Positions 49,201-61,200 of a stretch of DNA of 64,000 bases are shown piece by piece (the first letter of the stretch is position 1; each line of letters begins with the position of its first letter). Under the pieces are notes generated by a model, which was given only the letters and a program-made list of their open reading frames with translations, made no database searches and was not told the origin of the DNA. Made by a program: the position numbers and the translations under genes. This DNA comes from Owenia fusiformis (Eukaryota; Annelida; Polychaeta; Sabellida; Oweniidae). The stretch covers positions 16,726,822 through 16,790,821 of the forward strand of contig CAIIXF020000008.1 in NCBI GenBank assembly GCA_903813345.2, read 5' to 3'.

Positions 49201-52200
49201 CAAGGTACAAAGGCTTTACCATGAGTACTGACCTTATTAGGTGCTAAACTGATGAATGGATAGGTAGATGGCAGCACTTGTGCTGGTTGGACTACACGCT
49301 AGCATCTACCATAGACATATTTGTTATTTTGGATTAAAGTTAAACTGCTTTCGCATCAAACTTAATGAGATTCAGATTGTGTTTGAAACTAGATGATCTT
49401 CAGATTTTGTGTAAACTTAAATTCATGACAATCAAAAGAATTCAACATTTAGGAAGTCAACATTAAGATTTTTAACATCGTCTCAATGAGAATTTAGCTC
49501 GACCTTTTTCAGAAAGTTAAAGATCATAGAAAATTGAACATAATCAAAGTTCCTCAGTAGAACATTTAATCTCCTAAAATCAGATTAAAACTATATCAGC
49601 AATATTTCCAAGCTAAATAGTATAAAAACTTCTATCACATCATTTGCAACGTTTTCATTATTCGATAGTTCAACCCTATATGAATTATTGATGATTTTAA
49701 AAGTGCAAGGAATCTAAATGAATCAGGGAAGCCAGTGATATGTATTTGCCTTATTAATTGTTGACTAATACAATGAAATAGACTTAGATGCAAGTAGAAA
49801 TAATCTTGTTTTACATCATTAAAAATTCAAAATTCAGTCAAATAAGTGATATCATATTTGAAATCTTCATGTAGAATTACATTTCTTCATGCAATAAGTC
49901 AACCTTTTAGTGAGTAGTTGTGATTAATGTAATCATGTACTTATACAATTTGTCAGTAAAAGTTATTTATCCTGTACTTAGTGTTATAGGTAAATAAAAT
50001 GCATGAATATAATTGATACCTTAGGTGAGTGGGGATATACATGTACTCCATATCCCGCTTTATCCCATACTTGGTCGTGTTTCAGGTACATAAAGCAGGT
50101 TTGTAAAAACTTATATTTTCATCAGCGGGCAGATATAGCTTTACTTCCCGTTGCGAGATATAGTATATCTGCCCACTCCGTCATAATCGCCCTTGGGCAG
50201 ATATATTATATTTGCCTCGGGATAGTCCCAATATCCTGAACCTCATAGAGGATAATCTCTATGTATCGCCAGGTTTATCACCCGCTCAGTAATCCCCTGC
50301 AGGAATTTCATTCTGTGCAATTTCTCATATTTTCGTATTTTGGTATATGATAAATAATTTTGGGTACAAGGTATAACCCTTGGGAAATACATTATTCTAC
50401 CCTCAACCCCTCGGGGAGGTATATTGTATTTCCCTCACATATATTGTATTTCCCTGTATTAAAAACTTCCCATTAATTAAACCTCATATATAATTCACAC
50501 CATTTTAAATATGATAGTGATAGTGATATCCATGTTTCTAACGAAAGCATGAATTTGAAAGAAACAAACATTCTACTCATATGGTATAAAGATATTACCA
50601 ATTGTGTCCATTTTAGATTTGATTGAAGAACTTGAATTAGAGGCAATTTTGAAATTACAATATATTAAAAGAGGCTCTGTTGCTTAGATGGGAGAATCAA
50701 TTAGCTGCATTGTTCAGTTTATGACAAAATTGATGTTTAGTGTTACTTTCATGAACACCCATCCTGTAAAATAGCATTTGCAATCTAGAAGTTTGTATAT
50801 AGATGAATTAGACAAGGCATTGTTGAGGAAAAATATCCAACAAGATTACTAGTTTGCTCATGAAATTAGGCATACTTTAACTTGAAACAATTTGTAACAC
50901 TCAATTTTTGGGGTTTGGAGATCGAAGTAATAATGATGAAAAACAAGCAATTTTAAAATATTTATGTTTTACCAAAACTTTTAACGATTTTTGCTAGCCT
51001 TTATTTTGTCTGTTTTATTCTCAAATAAATTCTATTGTGACATAATCATCATTTACCAATTTTAAAATTAAATATTACTGGTTAGAGAATGTGATTTCTT
51101 ACTTTAGGTTATATTTATATCGCAATTTATATGTATAATAATAATTGATGAAGACGAATAGAGATCATCCTCTATGAGGTTCAGGGTATTGGAATTATCC
51201 TGAGGCCAATATAATATATCTGGCCGAGGGTCGTAGGTCCTGAGGGAAGATATATTATATTCGCCAAGGGATAATCCTAATAGCATGAACTGACTATAGG
51301 ATGATCTGTTTATCCCATATCAATCTTTCTTATCTGGTTCACATTGCTCAATTGGCCAGAGTTAGAAAGAATTCAACCATATGAATGTATTCATGTCTAA
51401 TTTTGTTTTCTTGGCCTTAGGAGGATTCTTCTGTTTTTAAGTATTCCTCCACATATTCTCGAATCATTGATTATTAACATATGTATTAAGTATGCTACTT
51501 CCCTCATTGTTAATCATACACAAATGATGATTATGAGTTAGTGGGCAGGTGTAATATATCTGCCCTCTCAGGCCGGGACATTAGCTATATCTGCCCGCGC
51601 GCTGATGAAAATATAAGTATTTATAAACCTGCTATATGTATCCGAAACATGTCCAAGTATGGGACAAATGTATCTACTTTTTTTGATTTCATACACTAAA
51701 CAGATTTGTTTAGGAATTATTTGAAGTATTTCAAAAACATATACCGTACCACTATTGAAGGAATCATTGAAAATACAGCATCTCAGAAACATGTGTAAAT
51801 TATTTATCATGCAATTATTTAATAAATACTTATAGTACAATAACGTCATTTCAAAGGGCAATATAGTGAAATATTTCACTATTTTGCGCACAGACGTTAT
51901 TACTATTATTACCACCATTAATGCCCAGGGCTGAAATAGCAAATTTGAAGTAGAAAATCTTACGCACTGAACGATATCACTTTTCCTGGGAAACATAGCT
52001 GGGCGGATAATGTCATTATTGCCTGACTAAAGTCATTAACACCCGACACAATATTGCAAGGTGGTAATAATAGAAATTATACTGTACCTTCCAGAGAATA
52101 GCTTTTTTGTTAACTATGAGCCAATGATTGAATGGATGCATTTTATTATAACTGCAAAATGATGCTCTATGCAATTCAAACAAAAAATTAATTTTGCCAT

Positions 52201-54713
52201 ATTAGAATCAAGTATAATCTTTAATCCATTGGATAGATCATGCATTGCCTGATGTTGAGGTATTGATAAAAGAATCAGCAAGTGTCGCTGACAAAATAGA
52301 TTTTAGTGTTATGTATTAGGCAAAGTATTAGGAAGGGTATAAATGGTCTCCAATCTTTCTAGTTTTGAGTATTACGTCTTCTTGCTTTGATTCAAATTAT
52401 CCTCGGTCACTATTTGTAACCCCTCCCGAGGCTCCCTCCTTCCCCATTTAGGCCATGGATATGAAGATGATTTAGAGGTTATGTGAAGGATACTAGGGAA
52501 GGGTTAATAGCCAGAGTTATATTAGTTCATTTAAGTTTAATCATAAATGTTATGCAATTCACACTAGCATCAAATAGCATACCAAAAGGATTGAACTGTT
52601 CATTACTTTTCAATTGCAGTAAACATGGTAAAATGGTTCTAAATATTGAACCCTGTGGAACAAGCATATTAATTAATTGTAACTCAAAGCTCTAGATGAC
52701 TTGAACTTATCCATTCATATTCTAGGAACAAGTCAATGAATAAGTAAGACTTGACTCTTGACAGACTTAAAAGACCGAGGACCCTATAAGACTTAGACTA
52801 AAAGTTCATTTGACCATTGATGACCTATGATAGGGAAGGGTCAGGATAACACTTATATAAAATATTTAAAGTGTCTAATAATGATAATGAACATATTACA
52901 ATGTTACACAACATTAGTAGATGCTAATTAAATGTCAATTATTGTTAGTGCAATTTGCATTTTTCATTTGATGCTGCAACAAGCGCACAAGTACCAAAAA
53001 GTGCCACGCCCACTTTTCCCTGAAAGCAGCTATGTGTGACTATATTTCATAAATATTATTGATTTATAGGATCATTATATCAACTTTTAAGTGTTTTAGT
53101 GCTAGTATAGACATAATATTACACATTTTGACAAAGTAGCAGCCATAAAATCCAAACAGATTTTGAAATATTTCACTTTGAGAACAAAGGGACACATTTG
53201 GGAGGGGGTCAAATTGAGAATATTTCGAGATATAAATACTGTTTCTATGGTAACCATATAAGTTAGAGATTGGAAATTTCTGGCACTTATTAACCATAAC
53301 ATGCCCTACCCAATATAAAACAATGAATATCTGACATGCATTAGTATTCTTTTTATTGGGTGGTATTAAAGTACCCCCATGGTTTTTTGGGGGTAGGGGT
53401 ATAAATTGGTCTGAGGGCCGTCTGCCACCCCTTTAGAAAGTCCAACTACCCAGAAAGTGTCCAGTATAATCATACAGATGGTTTGAAATAGGTTGGAATG
53501 TGTAACCTTTCATGTAAGGAAGGTTGCATTTCTAGAGCACTTCTACAGAATGGATTACAGTCTATTACAAGGCAACTAAATCATTTCAACAAGTAAATAT
53601 TTCAATCGTCATTAAATTCTTGAGACAACTATTTTAATTATCCTCATTAATATATATTTTTTCATTTCAAGTCAGTCGTACTTGTCTCACTATGGAGGGG
53701 CTACTTGATTTTTAGAGTCACATAAAATTCTTATGAGTGTTTCAATGTAATGCTGTCTCCAAAAAGGTCATGGCTGATAAAAGATTATAAATTGATTCAT
53801 CATTCACTTGTATTTTCAAAAAAGGGTTCTTCACTTATGATCAACTTTGTCCATACACTACTAACGGATGATAGAAATAATTTTTAAATAAAGATGGTAG
53901 GGCATGTCAACCTGTTTTATATTCTACTATTGCTGCCATCTTTATATCAGCTAAAAACATATGACTGTTAACATTTGGACAGAATGACCACGATGTACTT
54001 GTATATTTCAGAACTGGATTTCTGTGAGAGATGGATGAAATGTGAGAACCCATTCCTGCGTGAGTACATTGCCAACCTCAACAAACTCCCTAGCTGCCCA
54101 TGTACATACCCCATCAACATTCCGTATGAGAATGAGATATGGGATGAGCACAATCAACGGTTTTTCCAATGGCGTGATGCAAGTGGACCATCTGAGAAAA
54201 TTGGGGTTTATAAGCCTGGGGCAGCTTACTGTATCAGGTCATATCTGGTTCATGGGTCGATGAGTCTTGCAGCACAGCACTGTTGTTATACTGCCCAGAG
54301 GGAGCTGATCACTCGTGGTCGCGCAGCTGGAACTCCCAATCTGATCAGCCCAGAGGTATCACCTGACCTCCATTATAAAATGGATATCGAACCGTGGATA
54401 CTCTGTAAAGGAGATTGGACAAGGTAATAAAGGAGAAATATTTTTTCTTTTTGCATCACTATCAAAATCCTTCAATTTGAGATATTCATACACATCATAT
54501 GTAGTTTCAACATTACATAATAATTTTTCTCATTTAACCTTTTTGCTATAATGTAAATATAAATATCAAGTAGCCATTACCTGAACTTAGCTTGTTTGTT
54601 TTTGTTATTTCAGATACAATCAAGTTCTCCCACCAAATAATTTCAATCAGTGTTCTCAATTCCCAGATGATACAGAATTCATACGCCAGGCTCACAGGGC
54701 AAGGGACTATTGA
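37237..54713 (+). CDS. ISM1: Isthmin (secreted, TSP1 plus AMOP)
   Basis: Secreted signalling protein; vertebrate isthmins act in patterning, angiogenesis and metabolism. Exons: 37237-37335, 43651-44407, 44857-44988, 45418-45537, 54012-54423, 54614-54713; the frame gives 539 residues. Exon 1 encodes a weakly hydrophobic possible signal peptide (MEIYRLLMVTMVTMALRC). Exon 2 is long, with very basic clusters (NKRRHRKRH, RKHTREPKNKRKSRTR) that include possible furin-type sites, then DIHITIEVVHDGDPETGE, matching the isthmin-specific segment. Exon 3 is one thrombospondin type 1 repeat (about 286-329; WSEWSACSVTCGSGKKER). Exon 5 is the AMOP domain (from about 370: FCERWMKC, LPSCPCTYP, WRDASGP, SLAAQHCCY, AGTPNLISPE, CKGDWTR). 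Exon 6 completes it (YNQVLPPNN). ISM1 versus ISM2 cannot be resolved, and exon 1 is the least certain part. Confidence 0.93.
38775..39275. mobile_element. 501-bp TA-flanked MITE (CAGTAAAACCTGTCTAATCC)
   Basis: TA at 38773-38774 and 39276-39277. The left end CAGTAAAACCTGT pairs with ACAGGTTCTACTG. The inside repeats GTGTTCAGATTAGGAGGTGT-like motifs. It is in isthmin intron 1. A related, more diverged copy with GTGGAACACC / GGTGTTCCAC blocks is at about 41238-41411. Confidence 0.85.
40985..41205. repeat. G-rich/C-rich dispersed repeat fragment in isthmin intron 1
   Basis: Starts AGGGGGGAATCCAGC and ends GGATCGACCACTGG, with GGGGGAGGGGGCCC-type runs. It resembles the class of GGGGG-containing repeats at 46644-46826. 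No reliable coding. Confidence 0.4.
42682..43218. mobile_element. CATGGGC element, 537-bp copy with 7-bp target duplication
   Basis: Flanked by GTAGGAC on both sides (42675-42681 and 43219-43225). The ends are exact inverted repeats for 24 nt, starting CATGGGCTTTCAACTAGAAG, with further pairing (GCAACT) beyond one mismatch. The interior is AT-rich and has no transposase. It is the long member of the family whose other copies (48279, 58569, 62619) are only 26-32 bp. Confidence 0.92.
44545..44808 (+). repeat. Two consecutive R1 copies ahead of isthmin exon 3
   Basis: Copy 1 is about 44545-44655 (TAATCTCCAACTTTTTTGTT, AACAAATGGTAGG). Copy 2 is about 44693-44808 (TTATGTCACCTTTAGAAGTG, AAAAATGGCAGGTGGTGACA, TTTTGAATGTTAATG). 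Copy 2 ends about 48 nt before the acceptor at 44856. Confidence 0.8.
46644..46826. mobile_element. 183-bp element with AGGCCCRTAGCCAG ends
   Basis: Flanked by ACTAG at 46639-46643 and 46827-46831. The left end CAGGCCCATAGCCAG pairs with CTGGCTACGGGCCTA. It holds a 12-G tract (46659-46671 area) and GTGATCCCCCTTGATATTTT. No coding. It is in isthmin intron 4. Confidence 0.75.
48279..48307. mobile_element. CATGGGC element, 29-bp copy
   Basis: CATGGGCATTC...GAAAGCCCATG with an 8-nt centre, flanked by exact 7-bp direct repeats CCACTAA (48272-48278 and 48308-48314). Only the ends of the 537-bp family member are present. Confidence 0.85.
48425..49130. repeat. Left arm of a ~700-bp inverted repeat pair in isthmin intron 4
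   Basis: Inverted copy of 52830-53530. Outer end CTTCCTTACATGAAAGGTTA, inner end GTTATCCTGACCCTTCCCT. Shared landmarks include GGCAGACGGCCCTCAGACCA, ACCATGGGGGTACTTTAATA and AGTGGGCGTGGCACTTTTTG. The short frames it shows are not recognisable proteins. Confidence 0.9.
49990..51680. mobile_element. Fold-back region with GGGCAGATATA motifs
   Basis: The block near 50060-50190 (CCCATACTTGG, ACATA-AGCAGGTTT, ACTTATATTTTCATCAGCG, GGGCAGATATAGCT) is mirrored at 51540-51670. A second pair, AGGATAATCTCTATG near 50248 and CATCCTCTATGAGGTTCAGG near 51167, lies inside. It is itself located between the arms of the 700-bp inverted pair. A fragment of the same family (CCATGAGGTTCGGGATATTG) is at about 56485. 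Confidence 0.65.
51838..51945. repeat. AATAACGTCATTTC repeat, copy 1
   Basis: Contains AATAACGTCATTTCAAAGGG, CAATATAGTGAAATATTTCA and AATGCCCAGGG. It matches, in the opposite orientation, the hairpin at 57625-57772. Confidence 0.7.
52830..53530. repeat. Right arm of the ~700-bp inverted repeat pair
   Basis: Reverse-complement counterpart of 48425-49130, about 3.7 kb away. The arms are near-identical apart from small indels and substitutions. Confidence 0.9.
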
Positions 54714-55540
54714 TACAAAGGTTCGCACTATTGATACAGAGGTTCAAACTATTGATAGAGAGGTTCGAACTATTGATACAGAGGTTCGAACTATTGGTAC
54801 CGAGGTTCCAAATATTGATACAGAGGGTCAAACTATTGATACAGAGGTTCAAACTATTGATAGAGAGGTTTGAACTATTGGTACAGAGGTTCCAAATATT
54901 GATACAGAGGCTCAAACTATTGATGCAGAGGCTTGAAATATTGATAGAGAGGTTCGAACTGTTGGTACATAGGTTCCCAATATTGATACAGAGGTTCGAA
55001 CTATTGATATTGAGTTTCGGAATATTGAAACAGAGGTTCGAACTATTGATACTGAGGTTCGGAATATTGAAACAGAGGTTCGAACTATTGATACAGAGGT
55101 TCGAAATATCGATACAGAGGTTTCAAACTAATGGTTGAAGAGGTTCAAACGATTTACACAGAGGTTCAAATTATAGATACAAAGCTTCGAACTATAGATA
55201 CAGAGGTTCAAACCATTGAAACAGATGTTCGAACTATGGATAGAGAGGTTCGAACTATTGATACAGAGGTTTAAACTAGGCCTATTGATACAGGGGTTCA
55301 AACTATTGGTACAGAGGTTCGAACTATTGATAGAGAGGTTCGAACTATTAATACAAAGGTTCGAACTAGGCCTATTGATACAGGGGTTTGAGCTATTGAT
55401 ACAGATGTTCGAACTATTGATAGAGAGGTTGAAAATATTGATACAGAGGTTCAAACTAGGCCTATTGATACAGGGGTTCCAACTATTGATACAGAGGTTC
55501 GAACTATTGATACAGAAGTTCGAACTTTTGATACAGAGGA
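54706..55540 (+). repeat. 21-bp satellite starting in the last codons of isthmin
   Basis: About 39 units with core GAGGTTCGAACTATTGATAC plus one base. Three variant units have a 6-bp insert near GGCCTA (about 55275, 55370, 55462), so most length changes are multiples of 3. The first unit overlaps the final Tyr and TGA codons of isthmin (54708-54713). In the isthmin frame each unit carries a TGA. One plus frame (LIQRFEL heptads) and minus frames (NLCINS) stay open for over 100 codons because of the period; nothing suggests that they are genes. Confidence 0.92.
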
Positions 55541-55544
55541 CATA

Positions 55545-58261
55545 CACTTTTATGCTGATTTAGAATTTGTCCAGCAGGCCCTCAAGTTTCACATTCAGTG
55601 AAAATAAGGAAGCACATAATTTGTCAATCAGATTCTGCTAGCTATAGCACATAGGTTGTACATTTTGGAGGAACCCACTGCGGGGTCTGTGTTAGACAAA
55701 ATGAGTTAACTCATTCAAAGTCACAAAACCAATATGAATAGTGTACTTGTGTGACTGGATGCAAGATATGTGTTTTGAAAAATAATGCAATTTCAGTTAG
55801 TTTGGTTAATTTTGTAATTATTTTTGGAGCATATTTCAGAGATATTAAAAAAAATTGCTGATGCTCCAATATGTTTTTATTTTGTTTCAGAAGAATTACT
55901 TCAAAAACTTAAGTAATTTTCAATTAGTGTCAAATATAATTTCTTACAATTAATGATGAGTATACTTACTATATATTGTCTATTATTGAAATTGTGCATG
56001 CCTGTGCTGATATGTACACAGATGGTTGTAGGTACATTACATAGTTGAAATAGTATAGACTCACTTTCACGAGAAGTTACACTCATACATGTTATGCTAT
56101 TGTAACAACTCAACTTCATGTTACTTTTACACCCCTCATTTCTTGCAAATGTTGCACCCCCCATATAACACAAGATTAGATGTTTTGTAACTTTTACTTG
56201 AAATACATGGTTTTATCCCTCTGAGCATGTGATACAACCTTGCGTATTAGGGAAAGCTAGGGTCACTATAAAACTGAAGATATTTGCCTAGATAGTTACA
56301 TGTACATATATGCATATTAAAATGCTTCGGAGAAAAGTCAGTTTGTATATATCTCGGATTTGTGTACATATAACCTTTACAATATTTGCATAAAATGTTA
56401 TATTTTTGTAAAATTGTTATACAAAGTACAATTTATTCTTGTAGAACTTGTGTTAGAGCCTTAAGTGCATAGAGGTTGTCCTCCATGAGGTTCGGGATAT
56501 TGGGATTATCCCGAGGCCAAAGGATAATCCCAAGTGAACCATGAAGTCTATCCTAAACTATGTGTTCTTTGTACATTCATCACTAGTTAACATCTTCCAG
56601 GTGCATCTAAATATACTTGAAATTATGTTTTAAATTCTGATAGTCTCTGCATAAGAAAGAGTTGCGTTGTTTCCGTAATGAAATACTAGAATAGTATTTT
56701 TCACCATTTTTTATTTCATTTTTAAAAAACATTATTTTGTTCAAAATTTTATTTTGTCCAAAATTTTTAATTTCCCCATGGTTGGCAGATATAATCTGCC
56801 AGTCATAGACCAGCACCAACTCCTCGTTATTATAATTATTAATAATATTTCCTTTGTTTATGTAAACATAGTCTTGCTCAAAGACTGTATCCACCCCCCC
56901 CCCCCCCTTGTCACCTTCACTCTCTTTACCTGGCAATATACCTAGAGAGAAGGAAGGAGAGAAGGGGGGGGGAGTACAGGGTCTTTTAAGCAAGACTAAT
57001 GTAAACATTACATTCTCTTACAGTATAAATTGATATAAATGAGCAAATTGACAAAATTCTCATGCTTATTTCTTATTTCATGATAAGAGGGGGCAATAAT
57101 TTGAATAAATAATTTCAATATAATTGGATAACTTAAGATTTGTGAATTAGCATGAGTTGCACATCTCCCATCTAATGTGATTTATAAGGGAAGTGCTCAA
57201 TAGAGGATCTTTCTCCATTACAGGCTCACAAATTATTTACATGTGTTACAATATTATCTCCTGTAAGTAAAAAGAGTTAAGTTAATGATACAAAATATAT
57301 AAACAAGTATTTATGTATTATATATATTTATCAGATTATTATACCTAAAATAAAAAAGTATGTAAGAACAAAAAAACATTGAAATAATTTATTGTGCTTG
57401 ATTCAATGCTAATAGGGTCATTGCCATCCTAATATGGTCATATGACATGTTATTATTACCACCTTACTGGGCCTGTTCTAGGGGTATTAGTGCTACCTTA
57501 GAAGGCATTTATTTTACTATATCGACCTGAGCAGTATGAGAAGTCATAGTGGCGGGCCATATTGCCGGTCAATTATGCATTAACGACCAGCAATTTTGCC
57601 CTGGAAATTTTATTTTGTTCAGTTCTTGTTATTTCAACCCTGGGCATTAACGGTGGTAATAATACTAATAACGTCATTTCTGCGGGCAATATAGTGAAAT
57701 ATTGGATTTTGGGCCTTCAGCCCCCGGTCCAATATTTCACTATACTGCCCTTTGAAATGACGTTATTGTACTTTTATAACGTTGTATGTTTATAAGTGTT
57801 AAAAACAAAACAAAACAAAATGTCGAGATTTACGAATTTTCGATGTATTTATACATCTTCATCAGGTAAACTCAAACTATTATAATATAAAATAGTCAAA
57901 ATTACTATAAATATTTTTGATATTCTTCTGACTTGTTTGTCAATAAGCAATCAATAAGAGCTGATCTAATGTGATGAACATGTCTATTTTATTTTAAATG
58001 GATGAAACTGCCCGCTTGGCTTGGGAGCATCTACATATTATCTTATATCACTTGTGGCTGGTGAAGAAAGGTATTCAAAAATTATATAGCATTGATAGCA
58101 GGATATTGATAAAAGCACTGACTTGAAGAGTCATACGTTCATGTCCATTGTTAAAAGCTTGCAATTTTAAGTCCTGGACCTCAAGCCCATTATGACAATT
58201 TAAATTTGAGCAAAATGATTGTACATCTAGTTATCAGCTGACATCTATAGTTTCTATGGCA
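55545..58261. other. Isthmin-HTD2 convergent intergenic region
   Basis: No coding signal. It includes a hairpin at 57666-57769 (AATAACGTCATTTCTGCGGG mirrored by TTTGAAATGACGTTATT), the MULE-like element below and AT-rich DNA. The isthmin 3' UTR must pass through or include the 21-bp satellite. Confidence 0.5.
56869..56998. mobile_element. 130-bp element with TAGTCTTGCT ends and 9-bp target duplication
   Basis: Flanked by ATGTAAACA at 56860-56868 and 56999-57007. The ends TAGTCTTGCT and AGCAAGACTA are followed inward by a poly-C tract and, in the other half, a poly-G tract, so it can form a hairpin. Relatives are at about 31386-31474 and 59313-59450. A 9-bp duplication is typical of Mutator-like elements. 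Confidence 0.8.
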
Positions 58262-61200
58262 TCAGCTGGCAGGCTTGGTACTGTTGGTAGGAGGTTTTGG
58301 CAATAGAATTTTAGCAGTTCCCTGTAACACAACCTGAAACATGAAAATAAAAATTTACAGTTAGAAAGGTGGCAGCACGTCAAAATAAACTCAATAATAT
58401 TGATGCAAGGTTTCTTATTCATATGTCTTGCTAAGGTTTTGACTTATCTTATTTCCATATCAATGTTAGTATATCAGCTAATCGAATGATAAAACAAAAT
58501 GACATTGCATACTGTAATATATTACATGCAATTTAGATAATATTCCATCACTTGCAATCCTGTATAACCATGGGCATTCAATAGAAAGCCCATGGTATAA
58601 CCAAATAAATGAATGTACCCTCTGCAGGCCGAATAAAATATAGTTTCACTTGCATGGGAGGCTATTTAGCCCATATTTCCAGTGGCAAAGACTTCATGCT
58701 TTTAAAACCTGACACTGCCAAAATATAGGGCTCATATCAAAGGATTTTTGCATTATGCGTCTTCATGTCATAGAGATAGGAGCCAACACAAACATAGCAG
58801 AGATACGATTTGATTTTGGAATGGATACAAATTTAATATTTTGACACTTTTTAGTATATGCTAGATTTTATAAATCCAAACTTTACTATTGCAAAGAGAT
58901 TAAACCAAAACCAAAACCTATCAACTCACTTCTTAATTTCATCAAATAATATTTATTTTAACAAAATGTTAATTTCCTAAAGAGGGCTCTGTCTATACCA
59001 TGGTAGTGGCAGCTGATGGATTTCAGGGTAAATAAATGTAAAATTCACAGATTGTTCTTTGATTAATTGAACAACCAAGTGGAATTATATGACATGTTTA
59101 AAACTATACCTTCTTATCATCAGGTTTAAAGCATATTGTTTGGAATGTGACTAGACGCTTTCTTATTTCAAGAACTTCAACTTTCGCTGTAACAGCCTCC
59201 CCAACATACACTGTAAATATAAATCATACTTTATAAATAGAAAATAGAACAATGCATGGAAAAAAATCGAGTAACACCATACAACAATATAACTGAGAGT
59301 AGAATGGGGAAGTCTTGCACCATGTATTACCCCCCCCCCCTTCCCTCAAACATATAAATGCAGTTATCTGTAAAATCTGGCCTATTACCCCCCCCCCCTT
59401 CCACATTCCCTCAAACATATAAATGCAGGTGGGTATGGGGGCTTGAGCAAGACGAAGAATGAGTAAGAAAAAGGCACTCCTTTAACAAGCTGGGTATTAT
59501 TTATTACACTGTGGGAACTGAGCATATGCTTGGTACAGTAGAACTTTTGAGATTTATTACATAGTACAGTACACACATATTCCATATTCTATTCAGTACA
59601 TGTACACAATACTCACATGGGTTGGGGAACTCGATTTGTTGAGAGATGAATATCGTTCCGAAACCAGGAAGTTTATTACCCAATACAGACGATATTAACC
59701 TGAAATCAAATTAATATACAACCATGAAGATGCAACTAAAAATAGTAATAAAAAGATTTTTAAAAGGCCCACAGCTTATCCCGTTCCCGGACTATGGACT
59801 ATAGTCCGGGAACGGGATAACCCACAGCCAGCTTTTGCCAAAGGGGGTTAACTTTTCTAAAAATTCCAGGGAGGGGTTTACAATTGACAATTTGGCCCAA
59901 AATCACTTGAAAGTGCTCAGGATGATGAAAAACAACATAATTCTGGGAGAATTTTTGGCCAGGAGGGGATTCACTCAAACCCCCCGAATCCCCTAATTCT
60001 CTCCTGGCCTGAAAAATCACTTTCTAAAGCAGGTATCACGAGAAAGCTGCATGCTGGTTGAAAATATATTTATGATAGTCAGAGTAAAATTGGAAGGGCG
60101 GGATCAAGGTTGGTGTTTAAAACTGGAATTTTTGGTTACTGGGTAACTGGGTACATAATGTTCATAGCAAGGTTAACAAATGTTAAATTCATTTTTAATA
60201 TTTCATGCACATCCACATTCTCCATTCAACCATTCTAGTGTGTAACACTCATCACAACACCTGAAAAAAGGTACATAAAAAGAAAGTATGATGTGATTTC
60301 TTCATTTCTGTAGCACCATGCAGAAGTAACATTTTATTTAAATTGAAACAATTTTCATGTCATGTGGCCTTATCAAACTATTATACATAAAACACATCAT
60401 GTAAACAAAATAGATCTAATTGTGAAACTTTACAAAAGAATATTTAATTTTGAAATAAAGCACAAGATAAACTTTCCAATGGTGTGCTGAATGTGTCGCT
60501 AGCTGTTTTAAATCTTATGTTATGTTGTCAGAAACTCTATAGATATTCTATGCATTGCATTTTATTTGATTTGAGTCTGGTGCAAAGAAGATTAAAGAAA
60601 ATGAAGAAGATGAGATAAACTTTCCAATGGTGTGCTGAATGTGTCGCTAGCTGTTTTAAATCTTATGTTATGTTGTCAGAAACTCTATAGATATTCTATG
60701 CATTGCATTTTATTTGATTTGAGTCTGGTGCAAAGAAGATTAAAGAAAATGAAGAAGATGAGATAAGCTTTCCAATGGTTTGCTGTATGTGTGGCTTGAT
60801 ATTTTAGATTACAAGAAAATACTATGAAAGGTGCCTTCACTTCACTTAATCTACTAGAGTCCAGACATAAGTTAGTACTCCAGACCGGGCAATTTTCTAA
60901 ATGATGCTTCTTCAGTGAAGAAAACAATAGCATGTGCCAATACCCGTACTATGAGACAAAGTGAACTTATAATTGCTTGACAAATAAATTCACTGAACTT
61001 GCAACTTTGAAATTTATCAAACCTGCTAAACCTGCCTAAGTACTGTATACTCAATTACTTAGTACCTAATTCTCTGGTGATCCGTTTTTTTACCAGAGCT
61101 TCCTACATGTAAAGTTATAGATGCATCCCAAAAACTTATATATAATTATAAATGATAGCCTACATATACGATTGGCTTGCCTCACACTAAAGAGGATTGG

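Noticed and set aside
51568-51996. 142-codon minus-strand frame
   Set aside because: Crosses two repeat families (GGGCAGATATA fold-back and the AATAACGTCA repeat) and matches no protein family.
56607-57008. 133-codon minus-strand frame
   Set aside because: Built across the 130-bp poly-C/poly-G element and AT-rich sequence; no motif.
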